A DNA stretch of 64,000 bases from Symsagittifera roscoffensis (GCF_963678635.1 NC_087070.1:28930048-28994047); one strand, 5' to 3'; positions 33,034 through 44,789 are shown, numbered from the stretch's first letter. Translations and numbers: made by a program. Notes: a model not told the origin generated them from the sequence alone.

Positions 33034-35300
33034 TCAGCAAGTGACTATTCTATTAGGCGATGGTGTCGAATGGTACACCACTGAATCATTGTCCTCTTCC
33101 TCCGTTTCCGAGCCACTGTCATCGTCAAAATCATCATCATCATCATCATCCTCATCGTCATCAATAAGGTCCAGGTCTTCATCATCTAGTTCCGCGCGAG
33201 TGGCTTGACCGAGAGAACTCTGCATTGCGAGCCATCTGGGATCAATGTTACCTCCATGCAATTCTGCGTCTTCGTAAATACTCAATTGGGACCCCTTTTC
33301 CTCGTCAATGAACGGAATACTTGGATTTGAGTTATTAGACCCATTAGAGCAATCACTGCCATACGACGTGCGTGCACCGTATCCATGGTCGAAGCTATTA
33401 CTTTGGCGTAACGTGACACCATGCTTCCCGTAGACGTCCGGGTTGCGAGACGTAGCACTTCGACGCAAGATGCTTCGAATCGGTTTCTTAGCCAGCGAGT
33501 TTGAAATAACAGTTCTTACTTTCGCTTCACGCTCCTTCTCTTTCTCCATTTGTTTAGCATTGCTCGCGTATGTTAAGCAATCATCGTACAAACTCTCCAC
33601 CGAATGAGCGCTAACGATTTCATTGAAGTGAATCTTATTACGTTTCTTTGGGAGACCTGAGCTAGAGCTAAGACTAGAGTTACTGGCTGATGTTAGCGAC
33701 GTATTAGCCGAGCCACTACTGGAATCTTTATCTCCAGTTTTGGTAATTTGACTGGTTTCTATCGTTGCATTTTCCGGTGTTTTATCATTACTAGACCAGT
33801 CTTCAATGTTTCTAGAATCTGAAACTAGTTCTGTTTCATCAGTTAAATGGCGCTCAACAAACTCCTCTGCACTCAAATTTGTGATTAAATTAGTCCGATT
33901 TTCAGTTTGATCACGTGTTGGTTCACTCCCATTATTCACTTTCCCATCTTTCTCCGATAATCGCTTCTTTTCTTCTGCAGCAGCTATTTCGTCTAGTGGA
34001 ACCGTAGGTCGCATGGCTAGCGGAATTCCATTGTAGTATTCGGTTCCTGGGATTCTAGCTTCGGCATTGAAATAATTACTAAGCTGAGTATTATTAGTTC
34101 TGGTCTCCGAATCGGTAGAGTTGTTAGAACTGACCGAATTGGGAGCGTAGATGGAACTTGATATGCTTTCTGTATTATAATTACTTTCTATGGAATCGAA
34201 GCTTTGGTTATTTTTGGGGATGTTTGCAACAGGCGTCTGGTATCTACTATCAACATTCATGTAACTGGGCTGAGATCTTCCATCAGGAGTACTACCAGGT
34301 AGATTAATAACCCGCTCCAGACCACTACTTGCTACAGGCGCTATGTACTCCAAATTATTTGCCGACCTTAAAGGTTCGTTACACTGTGAGCTAGCGCAAG
34401 TAGCATCCTCAACACCATTCGGAAAAAGCTGCGCATCAGACTGCTTCTCACTTTTGGGCTTCTTTCGGAAAAACGACAGCCGCTCTGAGGCAGAACGAGT
34501 TCGTGATGTCACTTTATCTGCAGACGGGTTCAAATTAGCAAACTTAGCTTTGCCTTGAGATACGCTTCCGCTAGTGAGTGTCCCATTTGGATCTTTTTCC
34601 GAATTAGATGAGCCTCCTCGTGGTTTCCACAGTATGTCAGTCCATGTTAGCTTTTTAGACTTTTTCGTCTTTGCGGGTGGACTTAGAAAGCTGGACACTG
34701 GAAACTGCGGCGATGATTCCAGTGCGTTCTGTTTGTTTTTCTTCGGTTTCTGAAGCGAAGAAGCACTGGGGTTTACAAACATTCTATTTGAATGAAGATG
34801 AGGATACTGCATTTGGGAAGTATGAGCCGTCCTCACAAAATGGTCCTGTTTTGGAAATGATGTCTGAATTTGAGCTCCTTGGGCTGCCAAACCAAATGGT
34901 AAGTCGGGATAATTAACTGGCCTCATACCGCTGTAACCAGACGGGTCGCTAATCTGACTCATCAGAAGACGGGGGTGCTGCCGCATTGACATTATAGGGT
35001 CCGAAGAAGAAGCCCCCTCAATACTCGATGTCGGCAAAACATCCACATTCTGCAAGCTAGTTTGGACATTGTAATTTTGGCTCTGCTCCGCGGAACAACA
35101 GCTAGCTGGAGGCAAGATAGAGGAGGATGTATGAGCATTCGAGTTCAGCTGCCCAGGCCCCACAACAGTGGTTGGGTCATCAAGCGGCAAAATTTCATTT
35201 TGAAACTCATCGTCGTCAATGAGCGTTGAGTTGTTGCTGATTGTGTCCTCTTGTTTGGTACCGTCATTTTCATCTTTTGACAGTGCTAAATTCACGTTTT
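33034..35300 (-). CDS. Last exon of an unrecognised Ser/Asn-rich protein with acidic C-terminus
   Basis: A 2.27-kb exon (754 codons and stop). The right edge is an acceptor (TTTTTTGTTAAGGCGCAG) at 35301; the exon enters in phase 1 (codon completed as GAA after the exon at 36371-36577). The apparent start near 35295 is GTG inside the exon, so it is not the real start. The product is hydrophilic and probably largely disordered: low-complexity Ser/Asn/Gln, a basic patch KKTKKSKKLTWTDILWKP, SERLSFFRKKPKS, then the most protein-like block HFNEIVSAHSVESLYDDCLT followed by a KEKEREAKV helix, RSILRRSAT and VTLRQSNSF. It ends in an Asp/Glu run (EDDDDDDDFDDD) and STPSPNRIVTC. KIHF fits an RVxF PP1-docking pattern and RRSAT a basophilic kinase site; both are weak motif matches. 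No membrane segment. Family unknown. Confidence 0.85.
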
Positions 35301-36370
35301 CTGCGCCTTAACAAAAAACAGTTTGGTTATGGTGCTATACCTAGCGAAAATTGTCCTAAATATCAAACAGCTTCCGGCAGTATCAACTGATGAAAACATG
35401 AACAAATTGTGGTTACAGCGCATGATTAAATACCGTTCTATTTTTCGAAACTACATGTAGAAGGTTGACTCATTTAAATTAAGTAATACAGTTACATCAA
35501 TTTTTTTGGCCGAGAAAGAGGCAACCAACTAGTTTCACACCGAGAAACACTCCTTTTAGAGAAAAATATTCTCCGTTACATTTGACGCCTACAACACACA
35601 CTCTAGTTCTCCGCGGGACCTATTCAACAATGTGTTCTCGCAGTTTCAGAGACAGTTGCAACTCACTTTACTCATCTTATATACAGAGCGCATAAGAAAA
35701 AATGGTATTTATTCATATGCTACCATTAGGTTTTCACCAAGTCCTAAATAAAGCAAAGACCCAGAGATTGGTCGGGGGCGAAAAGTACAACACGTCCAAC
35801 GGAAGTTTGTAGACGTGGGAATTATGATCCAAAGCTAATCATGACATCGTTTTTTCTCTCTCATACTTTCAACTATTTTGAGATATCCATTTTTGGCTTA
35901 TGGACCCTAAAATTTTTCTTAAGGCGCCTTTGGCGCCAATACATGCTAATTTTTAGGGGAGAACGCGCGCCGAAAGGTAAACATTTTCGGCCTGTTTATT
36001 TTGCCTGCGGTGCAGAAATTTTGGCCAAAACAGGGACTTTTTAGTGCTTTGGGAGAACTCGGAAAATCAATTTGGTCGACCTAAAGCCAAATTTCAAACA
36101 TTTTTTGAAAATCCGCACCCTCCCCTCGAGAAAAACCTAGATCCGCCCCTGGTTGGAACAAAAAAAGAAAGAATTAACCAACCAACAGAGCCTCGCAAAA
36201 AAATCTTAATTTGAGTTTGAGGGGATAAAACTTGGAAGCTGCAACATACCGTTCGATGACAAGGATTTCTAGTTCCACAGGGGAACCTAGAGTTACTACT
36301 CTATGCTTACTACTAGTAGCTGCATATGATCCTTATTGTAGTTTCAACAATAAATTCAGTGCTAGAATAC
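35301..36370 (-). other. Intron of the host gene
   Basis: Bounded by a donor (AAGG/GTATTC) and an acceptor (GGCGCAG). It holds a CAGGGGCGGAT-type element (35880-36155) and otherwise nothing recognisable. Confidence 0.6.
35880..36155. mobile_element. Copy of the CAGGGGCGGAT / GGCGCC element
   Basis: Contains GACCCTAAAATTTTTCTTAA, GGCGCCTTTGGCGCC and the right end GATCCGCCCCTG at about 36151. The left end is degenerate. Confidence 0.55.
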
Positions 36371-36577
36371 CCTTTGGGGTGGTGGTATCGGATGTGATGG
36401 TTGCCGTGATGGATGCCTGGCTCTGAATGGAGGATGACTCATCCTCAGCCGTGGTGACGTCACTGTTGAAAATTGAGCTCCGTTCGCCCACTCCCGCTCC
36501 AATTTCCTTCCCCTTGGCTATGTCTCCGTTTGTTGTCGAATTATCACCCGTGTTCATGTAGAAAGCATCAGGCCAGC
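36371..36577 (-). CDS. Internal exon of the host gene (phase 1 to 1)
   Basis: 207 nt, 69 codons without a stop. Acceptor ...TTACTAG at 36578-36579, donor AAGG/GTATTC at 36370. The product has WPDAFYMNTGDNSTTNGD and a DVTTAEDESSSIQSQAS stretch: Ser/Thr-rich, similar in style to the last exon. Both ends are phase 1, so it joins in frame to the last exon and to either alternative exon upstream. Confidence 0.75.
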
Positions 36578-37324
36578 CTAGTAACACCAGGTTTTGAATT
36601 ACATGACCAACACATGTTTTGACCAAAAAAATCAAATATCTTTGCATGCTTTTGATTTCAAAAACAGTCTGGAAGAGATAAAGAGCATGAACTTCTTAAG
36701 AAATAGTTCATCACAATCAAAGTTCAATTTTTGAGTCATGGAATAAAAATCTATATCCGATATCTTTTATTTTGTTTGAATTTATTTATGAAAGATAAGG
36801 TCAGATCATAATAAAATTCTTTGGAAAACTATCACTACTGTGCGACTAAAACCGATTGAAGATTAGCTAAAAATCAGACAACTTATTTTAGAACAAAAGC
36901 GAAGTCGAGCTTCACAATACTTGAGATAGCCAGATCAAAGAAGTTGATTGAGAACGAGAAAATTTGAAAAACCGAAACTTAAAAACATCCTGGTTATTTT
37001 GAGCTGTTATTTATGTCTGAGAACTTGTTGGCTCATACTGATATTTTGAAGAAATTTCTAGCTGCTCAAAAAAAAGTAACCATGGCTGAGCAAGTAGGAA
37101 AGAATAATCCGACAATATTATTTATTTGCCACTGACAGATTTTTTAACTCGATGCGACACTACACAAACAGTATGGCAAATTGTCTTGAGAAAAACTTGT
37201 TTTCGGAAAAATATGGCAATTAAAACCATTGAAAGTTAAATTAGTACAAAACTAATGATAAATAATGATAATAAGACTGCTCGTATTACATGGCAAAGCC
37301 CTGAATGTTCCGACTGTCCCTTAA

Positions 37325-37477
37325 TTCATATCGGATCTTGTTAACTATCCCCCCCACCCTATTAAGGTACAAAACTCGTATACGCTTAACTGTTCAATTC
37401 TTTGTTTACAGGGGGAGGGGAGACTCGTTACAAGGTACCATAGGGGGGTGGGAATAGTTAACAAGATCCTTCATATC
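37325..37477. mobile_element. 137-bp hAT-type MITE with 8-bp target duplication
   Basis: The element 37333-37469 starts GGATCTTGTTAACTATCC and ends with its complement (ATAGTTAACAAGATCC). The inverted repeats extend about 35 bp with a few mismatches (CCCCCCCACCCTA against TAGGGGGGTGGGA). It is flanked by exact direct repeats TTCATATC at 37325-37332 and 37470-37477. An 8-bp target duplication with short inverted termini is the mark of hAT (or close) transposons. Too short to code for a transposase, so non-autonomous. Confidence 0.85.
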
Positions 37478-38099
37478 GAATAGTTTTTGGGAAAAGAAAA
37501 TATTGAAAACCTGTAAATTTTGGACAATATCAAAGTGTAAAATTTTGAGTCGAACGAAATTAATACGACTAATTAGCTAGCCTCATATCAATTGGCAACA
37601 ATTTTGTTGTGCGGGATAATTCACCACGCATAAATCATTCGCGTTACACTCTCAGCAATATGAATAAATTCTTCTAAGTGCGCATAATTTAGGCCAGAAC
37701 ATGGCCAATTTGGCAATTTTCAAACCCCCCGAACTTAACAAAAAGTAATCGGAGGTAAAACATCTTTTTACGTTTGAACTGAGGAAGGCAATATCTCCAA
37801 TGGGATAAAATTTTTTTGTCGAAAACTAATATTTCGATTGGCGAAAACTGACTGAATAAAAAAACCGCATCGAGCATAAATATTCCGTTTTCTTCGAAAT
37901 TCGGAACAATAATGGTTATAAAGCCGATAAAAGTAAGAACATAAGAACAAAACGAGCAGTTAGAATAAATTTAATGAAAAAAAAAGGAAATAAGAAATCT
38001 GACTTTCGAAAACATAACCAACGACAGTAGGAAATGAGTCAATGAACGCTAACAGAAAAATAAACTATTTTGTGAAAAAATTTCGAAGAAAGTAAAAGA

Positions 38100-38330
38100 A
38101 AAAGTGGATGCCATTAAAATTCTTTGAATTTCTTGAACAAAAACCATTAGCTCTTTTTTGATTTAATTAACTTAATTTGAGAAAACTGGATCAATAGGTA
38201 AAATTCTTATTCCGCTGGGAAATCAGAAAATTAAATTCCACTTTCAAAACTAGAAGTCGATCACGTTTTTGTGAACTTTACACTTTTGCTGTTCGATAGT
38301 AGGGTTTGCCTTTCGTTAAAAAAAGAATTG
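38100..38330. repeat. Dispersed repeat R1 (copy 2)
   Basis: GAGAAAACTGGATCAATAGG, GCTGGGAAATCAGAAAA, CCACTTTCAAAACTAGAAGT. Same family as at 30480-30800. Confidence 0.6.
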
Positions 38331-38840
38331 AACAGAACTTTGTAATAATTCATAAAAAGTAAATTTGAGCCCGAAAAAATTTTAAGACTTCCCATAAAAA
38401 AAACTTTAAAAAATCACCAAGACATGTATAAGTTCATCAGCTTTTCAGGGGTAAACCAAAAAATTGAAATTATAGCAAATCGGATCTGGTAAACTTACAA
38501 GCAACATAAAACAAATTTCGAATAGAATGGGTATTTAAAATGTTGACGTGCTCATAATATGTCTATCGGTTGACGACAGAACAGATTTGCAAACTGATAC
38601 AGTGATTCTGTTAGACAAGTTGGAAAAATCTAACATGAACAAATGTCAAGCGTAAATAAAATTTTTGTAATCGAAACAGGACAATCAGATCTTGAAAATA
38701 ATTTCACAATCGATCTCCTATGACCGATTTTGTAGAAGCAATGACACCTAGTTGAAAAAACTCACAGTTGGCCATAGCTCATTCGTACTCTTCTTATACG
38801 ACGTGATTCGTATTCACCATTTACAAGATATGATTATATC

Positions 38841-39175
38841 CAGAGGCGGATCAAGGATTTTCTCGAGAGGGTTGTATTTTAAAAACAAATTTTTTTCTTT
38901 TACGTCGACAAAATAGATTTTCCGAGCGATCCTAGAACAGTAAAAAGACAGTTTTTGGTCACTTTTTGGAAAAAATTTTCCGAAAAATTGCAATTTTTCG
39001 GCTCACGTCCCCCTTTAAAATTAGTATTTATTGGCGCCAAAGAAAAATTTTAGGGTTGGTTGGCTGAAAAAGAAGGTCATTGAGTAATACCAAAGGGGGC
39101 CCTTTGATTGGTGAGGGGGTCGGAATCCCTGAGGGCGGGTCGTCCACATACCCCCTCCCCCCAAATCCGCCCCTG
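38841..39175. mobile_element. 335-bp element with CAGRGGCGGAT termini
   Basis: Starts CAGAGGCGGATC and ends AAATCCGCCCCTG, an imperfect inverted pair of about 12 bp. Inside are an AATTTTTCGG-rich part and the GGCGCCAA hairpin word shared with copies at 31.5, 35.9 and 42.7 kb. The flanking 8-mers ATTATATC and ATTTCGTC agree at 5 of 8 positions, so a decayed target duplication is possible. Confidence 0.6.
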
Positions 39176-39459
39176 ATTTCGTCCCTTTGACACTTGTACC
39201 AGAGACAACAGCCAAGTGCTTAGAAGCAGTTTTCCCTTATGCTCGAAATAAATACTCGTTCTTAACACACGAAATTTATTGCACTTTATCACCTAATTTG
39301 TTGACTTCAAAAAAACACTGGGAAGCTAAATCTTCGTTTTATGATACTACTCCCCGCTAGTGTTAAAAACTGAATCTTATGTTACCACCAATGTGTTACC
39401 TCTCTAGAAAATTGGTAATAACTATATCGAGCAGCTGACAACAGTAGCCGGAGTCTTAC

Positions 39460-39643
39460 CATCATCAGCTTGAGTAATATTGCAGCTTTCAAACAACGGC
39501 GGCGTCTCTACATCGCAATCGCGTCCAATGAATAGAGCCGTGGTGGCACTTAGAGTAGACGACAGACTGCTCTGAGCAGAGTCTAAAGCACTCAGAGCCC
39601 AACACTCCGCTTGTGATAACATACTCTCAATTCGCTCCATCCA
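39460..39643 (-). CDS. Alternative exon of the host gene (phase 0 to 1)
   Basis: 184 nt. Acceptor GTTCACCGTTAG at 39644, where the TAG would be an in-frame stop if unspliced; donor GATG/GTAAGACT, a strong site. Reads WMERIESMLSQAECWALSAL and ends CNITQADDG, joining in frame to WPDAFYM. It has the same phases (0 in, 1 out) as the exon at 41199-41262. Including both, or neither, gives a stop within a few codons, so they are predicted to be mutually exclusive. An alternative is that its second codon, ATG, is an alternative start. Confidence 0.65.
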
Positions 39644-41198
39644 CTAACGGTGAACACTATTTTCAATTATTTTGATACGTGATTCACTCGATAAACCGAC
39701 GAGAAAGCGCGTCAGTTCCTTTCTTATCAAATACTCTACTGATAAAAATGGAACTCTTGTTCGTAATGAGAGACAGTCGGAGAAGCTTTTTTGGTTAAAT
39801 TTATCAGTTCGAAATATGAGGCAGATAGATCTTTTCAAATTGCATTTTTGAAATAAATGTCTGCTCTAATTAAAACTTTTTGATGGATAATAGAGATATC
39901 AATCCACCGTAGTGATAATTCGCGCCAATAAAATTAAATTATTCCGTTAATCCACAGTGCCAAATAGACCCCAAAACATCATACAGCAAGTCATTTTTCA
40001 AACGCTTCGAATATAAAGAGGATAAACTTGTGAAGGATTACTCCAGAATATATTAAACACGGTCAGATTTTACAAGCATAAAAACAATGGACATCGACGC
40101 AACGGAAGCTAACACAGTTTGACATGGGAAGCGACATTACTTTCCGAATAGGGTGCAAAAAGACCAGAGAATGAAACCCATATTCCGTGTTGTGAAATAA
40201 GACATGTAACCGATGGTGAAAAGGGAAATAAGAAGGGTATGTTTGGGTATTAGTTTTTTAGGACAATTGATTTTGGATTAAAGTTAAATTGCACTGCCAA
40301 TTTCATTTTCGACCCCATAGCTGATAAAATAACAATATGGTACTCTGATTAATTTTTCAAGAAATGTGTTCAAGTTGATGGATTGAAATGATTCATTACT
40401 GACAGCACCCCACTTTTGTGTGGTGACTTAAAATTAAAAATTGCAAAATAGTATGTTCTAGTTGATGAGAGCAACTGTATAGGACAACTCTTTGGAGGTA
40501 TTTTTAGTAGTAATTCAAAGTAAACTTATTAACGTCAGATAATGGTGGCTGCTATTGTAACGGTTAGATACACTAACACTACACCCGCTGCCGAGCTGTG
40601 AAGCATAAAACAAAGAGTTATTTGCGTGTTTTAACGCAGGATCGTTTTTCCAGTGGTGATTCCGCAGCGGTGTTCACTTCCCATTTAGTTATTGCCTCTA
40701 TCCTCTGCCCAGTTCATTCCAGGTAACATCAGCATAAATAGCCCAGCAGGAGGCATCAGCACAAACAGCTAGCTGGCCCGATATGACGCGCAGTTAGTTG
40801 GTTGGTTGGTTTAGAAACAGGAAGGAAAAGCGGCGAGCGGGCAATGTCAAGCGACGGACAATTATGCATCTAATCTGATGGACAATGAGTGGCCAAGCGA
40901 AGCACTTGGATAATTCATTAAATTGATTACTCTCCCAACTAGACTACCTATGTCCCAATTAAATCCTTCTACGCAGATGCAAAGCCATTAAGACTACTCA
41001 GTTAGAGGTGAACTGGAAAGGAGACTTTTGGTCATTACAATACGATCGCACTTAAAACTATACTGATGATAAGAGCGGCTCGCTTTGGCAACTTTCGAAT
41101 GCAATCAGTTTCATCAAAAATACCAACGCCGAAAACTTGCCAGAGGCGACAGACCAAATGATTTTCATTGTGGAAAATATCAATATTTAAGAACTTAC
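39644..41198 (-). other. Intron, no further element recognised
   Basis: AT-rich. I found no exon with good borders and no known repeat; about 1.5 kb with nothing I can name. Confidence 0.4.
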
Positions 41199-41262
41199 CA
41201 TTAGCTTTTGCTTGGTTGCCTCTTTGGTTATCTTCCACTTTCAGTGCGCCGTCATTTGAGAC
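41199..41262 (-). CDS. Alternative short exon of the host gene (phase 0 to 1)
   Basis: 64 nt with excellent splice sites: acceptor TTCTTTTTTGTTCAG, donor AATG/GTAAGTTC. Encodes VSNDGALKVEDNQRGNQAKA plus Asn and a split Gly. The other two frames have early stops. It shares its phases with the 184-nt exon at 39460-39643 and therefore competes with it. Confidence 0.7.
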
Positions 41263-41356
41263 CTGAACAAAAAAGAACATAGCCTACATATTCCTGGAAA
41301 GTGTTCATGAATTCAAGAACTGCCAAAGCTTTCCCAATTCGAGAAGAAGCTACAGG

Positions 41357-41427
41357 CACTTAGCACAGTGGTAAGGCGTTCACTTCAAGATCGTCAGATT
41401 GTGTAATTGATCCTCTACCATGGCAAT
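41357..41427 (+). repeat. tRNA-like sequence (pseudogene or SINE head)
   Basis: TAGCACAGTGGTAAGGCG is a good A box/D arm, and ATTGATCC takes the place of the B box GGTTCGATCC. The arm lengths are roughly those of a tRNA but the acceptor stem does not pair, so it is not a working tRNA. Confidence 0.4.
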
Positions 41428-41885
41428 GATATTCTCAAATCTAAATCTAGTTTCAAGTCTACCACAGCATGAGCAAAAGTTGTATAGCTTTTAACAAATT
41501 TATCGGACACCGTCTTAAAATTCTGGAATAATTGACCTTAAGACAAGGAAATAGTTAAAATTCTAGTTAATGCTAAATTGAAGTCGATTAACCTAAAAAA
41601 ACTCATTCCGACGTCGGATTTTAGTTTTTTTTTCCACACGTGAAAACGGTTTACAACAAAGTCTATAATCGAAAATGCTGTACTGTTTGAGCGATTAAAT
41701 TGCTCAATGTCACCGATATTGCCAACAATTTGGCATTAACTATACATACCATTTTTCAAATCTTCATTTGACTATCAAAAGAGCAAACCAAAACGAATGC
41801 CCTTTTTCAGAGGTCAGTTTTTTTAAAATACAACTTCAAGACCTTACCAATTTTCATTCAGCAGCAATCTGACATGCATTATAAT

Positions 41886-42096
41886 TAGTAGCAAAAAGTT
41901 CGGACAGACAAAATTAATTAAAAAGAGCAATTGACCTATTTTGGAAATATTTTGCATGCAAAATCTAATTTTTCAGTCCGATTTTGTGTCTCAAGGTTGT
42001 ATGAAAAAAAAATTGCATGCCAAAATCTGTCAAAATGGTACGATTGCTCTTTTTAATTAATTCTGTCTGTCCGAACTTTTTGCAACTCCCTATACA
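41886..42096. mobile_element. Inverted-repeat (MITE-like) element, about 210 bp
   Basis: The left arm GCAAAAAGTTCGGACAGACA (about 41892) continues through AATTAATTAAAAAGAGCAAT. The right arm is its complement at about 42049-42090. The outer 40 bp are nearly perfect and the inner arms (around GCATGC) pair imperfectly. No target duplication is obvious beyond a possible TA. Confidence 0.7.
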
Positions 42097-42654
42097 ACAC
42101 ATAAAACGCAAACAAGAAGGCAAAAACGAAACGTCAAAGAAGTATTTCTAAAAAAATTCAGCTTTAAGGTCAGAATTATAGCTAATGCAAAATTTTTGGC
42201 TACATCCTTTTCGGTCAACGAATCTGAACGAAGTTAATTAACCTAAGACTGCTCATTTCGAAGTCAGATTTTAGCTTTTCACTAATTTCTACTCGTAAAA
42301 ACTATTTTTAAAAAACTAATTAACCTAATTACCGATACCTTCAACAATTTGGCATATTCTATATTTCAAAAATTCAATACGTTGCTCAATAAATTTGCTA
42401 AAAGCTATAGCACGTGAAAGTTCTAGACGCAAAAAACGCCCTTGAGTCGCAAAAAAGAGCTTCACTCAATCAATTAACTCAGTCTGGAATATGGGAAATA
42501 AGAGAAACTGACTATACATAGACGGGCTGGATAGCTTTTCATAGATCCTCCGGGAATAGCAGAAACCACAATTAACGATTATACGAAGCGGTCCAAAACT
42601 TTGGCTTACAAGATTAATTATCGTATTCAATCAGTAGCAACTGTTCCCTCTGTT

Positions 42655-42860
42655 TGGTATAATTTTCAGATATTTATAATTGGTGGACCAACCCTTAAGT
42701 TTAAAGTGCCTTCGGCGCCAAAATACAATATTTTGAGCGGTATCCGCGCGCTGAAAATTGCAATTTTTCGGTCAAAACCTTCAAGCCCCATGAAAATTTT
42801 CAACACCCCTTTCAACCCAACTTTCCCTATCCAAAAATTCCTATGCACGCCACTGTTTAC
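42655..42860. mobile_element. Degenerate copy of the GGCGCC element
   Basis: Contains TGGTGGACCAACCCTTAAG, GCCTTCGGCGCC and GCGCTGAAAATTGCAATTTTTCGG, as in the 38.9-kb copy, but with a different right end (CACGCCACTG). Confidence 0.45.
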
Positions 42861-42942
42861 GTTAACGCACAAAATTTCTTCTTGATAGGTTCAACCTCCA
42901 AAAATTTAACACGAACTCAATGAAAGAACTTTCAACTTTAAC

Positions 42943-43002
42943 TCGGATGGTGAGCCGCCTTCGAGATACTGAGGCTGCGGCACCCTCAGTCATCACCATA
43001 TT
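42943..43002 (-). CDS. Candidate cassette exon of the host gene (phase 0 to 0)
   Basis: 60 nt between AACGTATCAG and CGA/GTTAAAG. Reads NMVMTEGAAASVSRRRLTIR. It is more GC-rich than the flanks and symmetrical in phase, so it could be skipped or included without a frameshift. The acceptor has a poor pyrimidine tract, so confidence is moderate. Confidence 0.45.
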
Positions 43003-43165
43003 CTGATACGTTATAAACAAATTCTGCATCATTAAACTCGTTAGCAAAACTCCAAAGAGTCCAGTTAACAAAAACCAAACATCCTCGCTGTATACTATAC
43101 AACACTGCCCTTCACTATAGTAAAAGCAGGAGTTCGCAGCTGCTTGCAAACTTCAAAACACTGAC

Positions 43166-43380
43166 CAGGGCTTGTTTGAGTGAGTGTGGATCCAGGTTCG
43201 CGTATCCATAGTCATACAGACTGAAGTGGTTCACTCGGGGCAGAGACATGAATCGGGAGTCGTCGAAGCACTGGAAGCTAGCTCTCCTCCCTCTCCTGCT
43301 CTGCTGATCTATTGGGTCTTTCATTCCTTCTGTATCTCCGCCACCGTCTAGCTTTTGGGCCAATTGAGCCGCTATCAGGT
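43166..43380 (-). CDS. Internal exon of the host gene (phase 1 to 0)
   Basis: 215 nt. Acceptor CTATTTTTTAAATAG at 43381, donor CCCTG/GTCAGTG at 43165. Encodes LIAAQLAQKLDGGGDTEGMK, then RRGRRASFQCFDDSRFMSLP and SLYDYGYANLDPHSLKQAL. RRAS is a basophilic kinase consensus. It has the same phase pair as the exon at 48648-48739; joining the two gives an immediate stop (ACC TGA), so they look mutually exclusive. Confidence 0.75.
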
Positions 43381-44280
43381 CTATTTAAAAAATAGACAGT
43401 AACTATTAAAAAACAAGGATAGTCGGTTACTGCACGCACTACAGTTCCGACCACATTAATATTAAAAAACTTTTCATATTTAGGTCATTTTTTGTGCCTG
43501 GAGTAATTAGACGAACTGTAAAAAGTTAATCAAATGAGACAAATAGGCATAATCGACTAGTTTTCTTCAAAAATGAACAATACTAGAAAATGAAGCTTAT
43601 GCTCATCGCTAAATGACTAGAATTTTTGATGAAAACAAGAAAGTCGATAACTAAAAGAATTAATATGGCAATCCGTATAAAAGTCATGAAACTGATCTGA
43701 ATTGAGCCGGTAAAAACAGAACAACATGCCGTAGACTTTGCTGCGTATTCAATGAATCGATAAAAATCTAAACTAGGCTAAACAGGGTGTCATCCATAAA
43801 ACGTGTCAAGTTTTCGTTCAACATTTATCAAGACTAGCCCACAATTACTATAAGCCGACAATTATAACAAAAAGAGAAGAACCGAACAATTACACAGTGT
43901 TTATCGAGCACCACGTACGCCGACCAAGTTTAGGTAGACGATCATTGAGCCGAAAACAAAATGAACATAAAACATTTTGGGCTATTAAGTTATGCAACTC
44001 TTTAACTTTCCTCAAACACAAAAATGCAACGTTTTTTTGTACTTGAAATCGCACAATATAAGATGAATGAGCCGAAATTACATTTGCCGAATGGCCGAAT
44101 AAACCTTTCAAGCAAAAAAATTAAGAAAACAAATTTAATGAAAATCAGATGTCGCAAAAATAAAATTTTCAGGACAAAAAGGTATTCCATGGGGCAAAAC
44201 TTGTTTCAAACAAAAAAAAAACATGATTTGGAAGGAAGCTGAAAAAAAAGCAGACAAACAAAAGTTCGATAAATTTCTCC

Positions 44281-44345
44281 CGTGCTCCTGGCTAGTATCG
44301 AACTCATAAACTTCGTCGTCTCAAGCTCAGACGTTACATCCAAAC
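44281..44345 (-). repeat. tRNA-like sequence
   Basis: The minus strand has GAGTTCGATAC (B-box-like) and TTAGTTTGGATGT (a poor A box) at about the expected spacing. Degenerate. Confidence 0.3.
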
Positions 44346-44789
44346 TAATCGGGCCAAATTGGTAGCTCAAGCTTGATATACTATTAAAGTAAAATGATCA
44401 AATAACTCAGTGACTTCGTTAAACAGGGTGTAAAAGATCCAGATTCCGATTTATCAAAGCTTCCTAATTACAGACGCAAGAGATACAGCCAGTCACATAA
44501 TCAAATTTAACACAGTTTTGACCAAATTTACAATCAAACTAAACAGCCAAACAAAATTTCCAAATTTTTATGTTTGATTTTTCTAATTTTGAGTGCAATA
44601 GATTTTACAATTTTTATAGTGTTCAATCGTTCTCATATAAGATCGAGGAAAATAAATAGAATTAAAGCATTAAAAAAATAAGCCGACAAAAGTAACGCTG
44701 ACCAAATATTCCACTGAAGTTTTTGGTACCGATAATTGAAACTCTTTGCCAGCAGCCAAGTCACAGATGCAGCCAATACAAATCAATAT

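Larger units (their letters stand above)
36578..39459 (-). other. Intron with two small DNA elements
   Basis: No exon candidate seen. It contains a 137-bp MITE (37333-37469), a dispersed repeat copy (38100-38330) and a full CAGRGGCGGAT element (38841-39175). Confidence 0.6.
41263..42942 (-). other. Intron with tRNA-like sequence and inverted-repeat element
   Basis: Holds a tRNA-like segment (41357-41427), an inverted-repeat element (41886-42096) and a degenerate copy of the GGCGCCAA-containing dispersed element (42655-42860). Confidence 0.6.

Noticed and set aside
32963-33208. Plus-strand Ser-rich frame
   Set aside because: Complement of the GAT/GAC (Asp) run at the end of the host gene.
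35293-35295. Start codon of the 2.27-kb exon
   Set aside because: The codon is GTG just inside a good acceptor site; the exon is internal and the true start is upstream.
42862-43149. Hydrophobic, membrane-like minus-strand frame (VWFLLTGLFGVLLTSLM)
   Set aside because: The hydrophobic part lies between two predicted exons and reads across splice sites. Only the 60-nt piece at 42943-43002 has usable borders.
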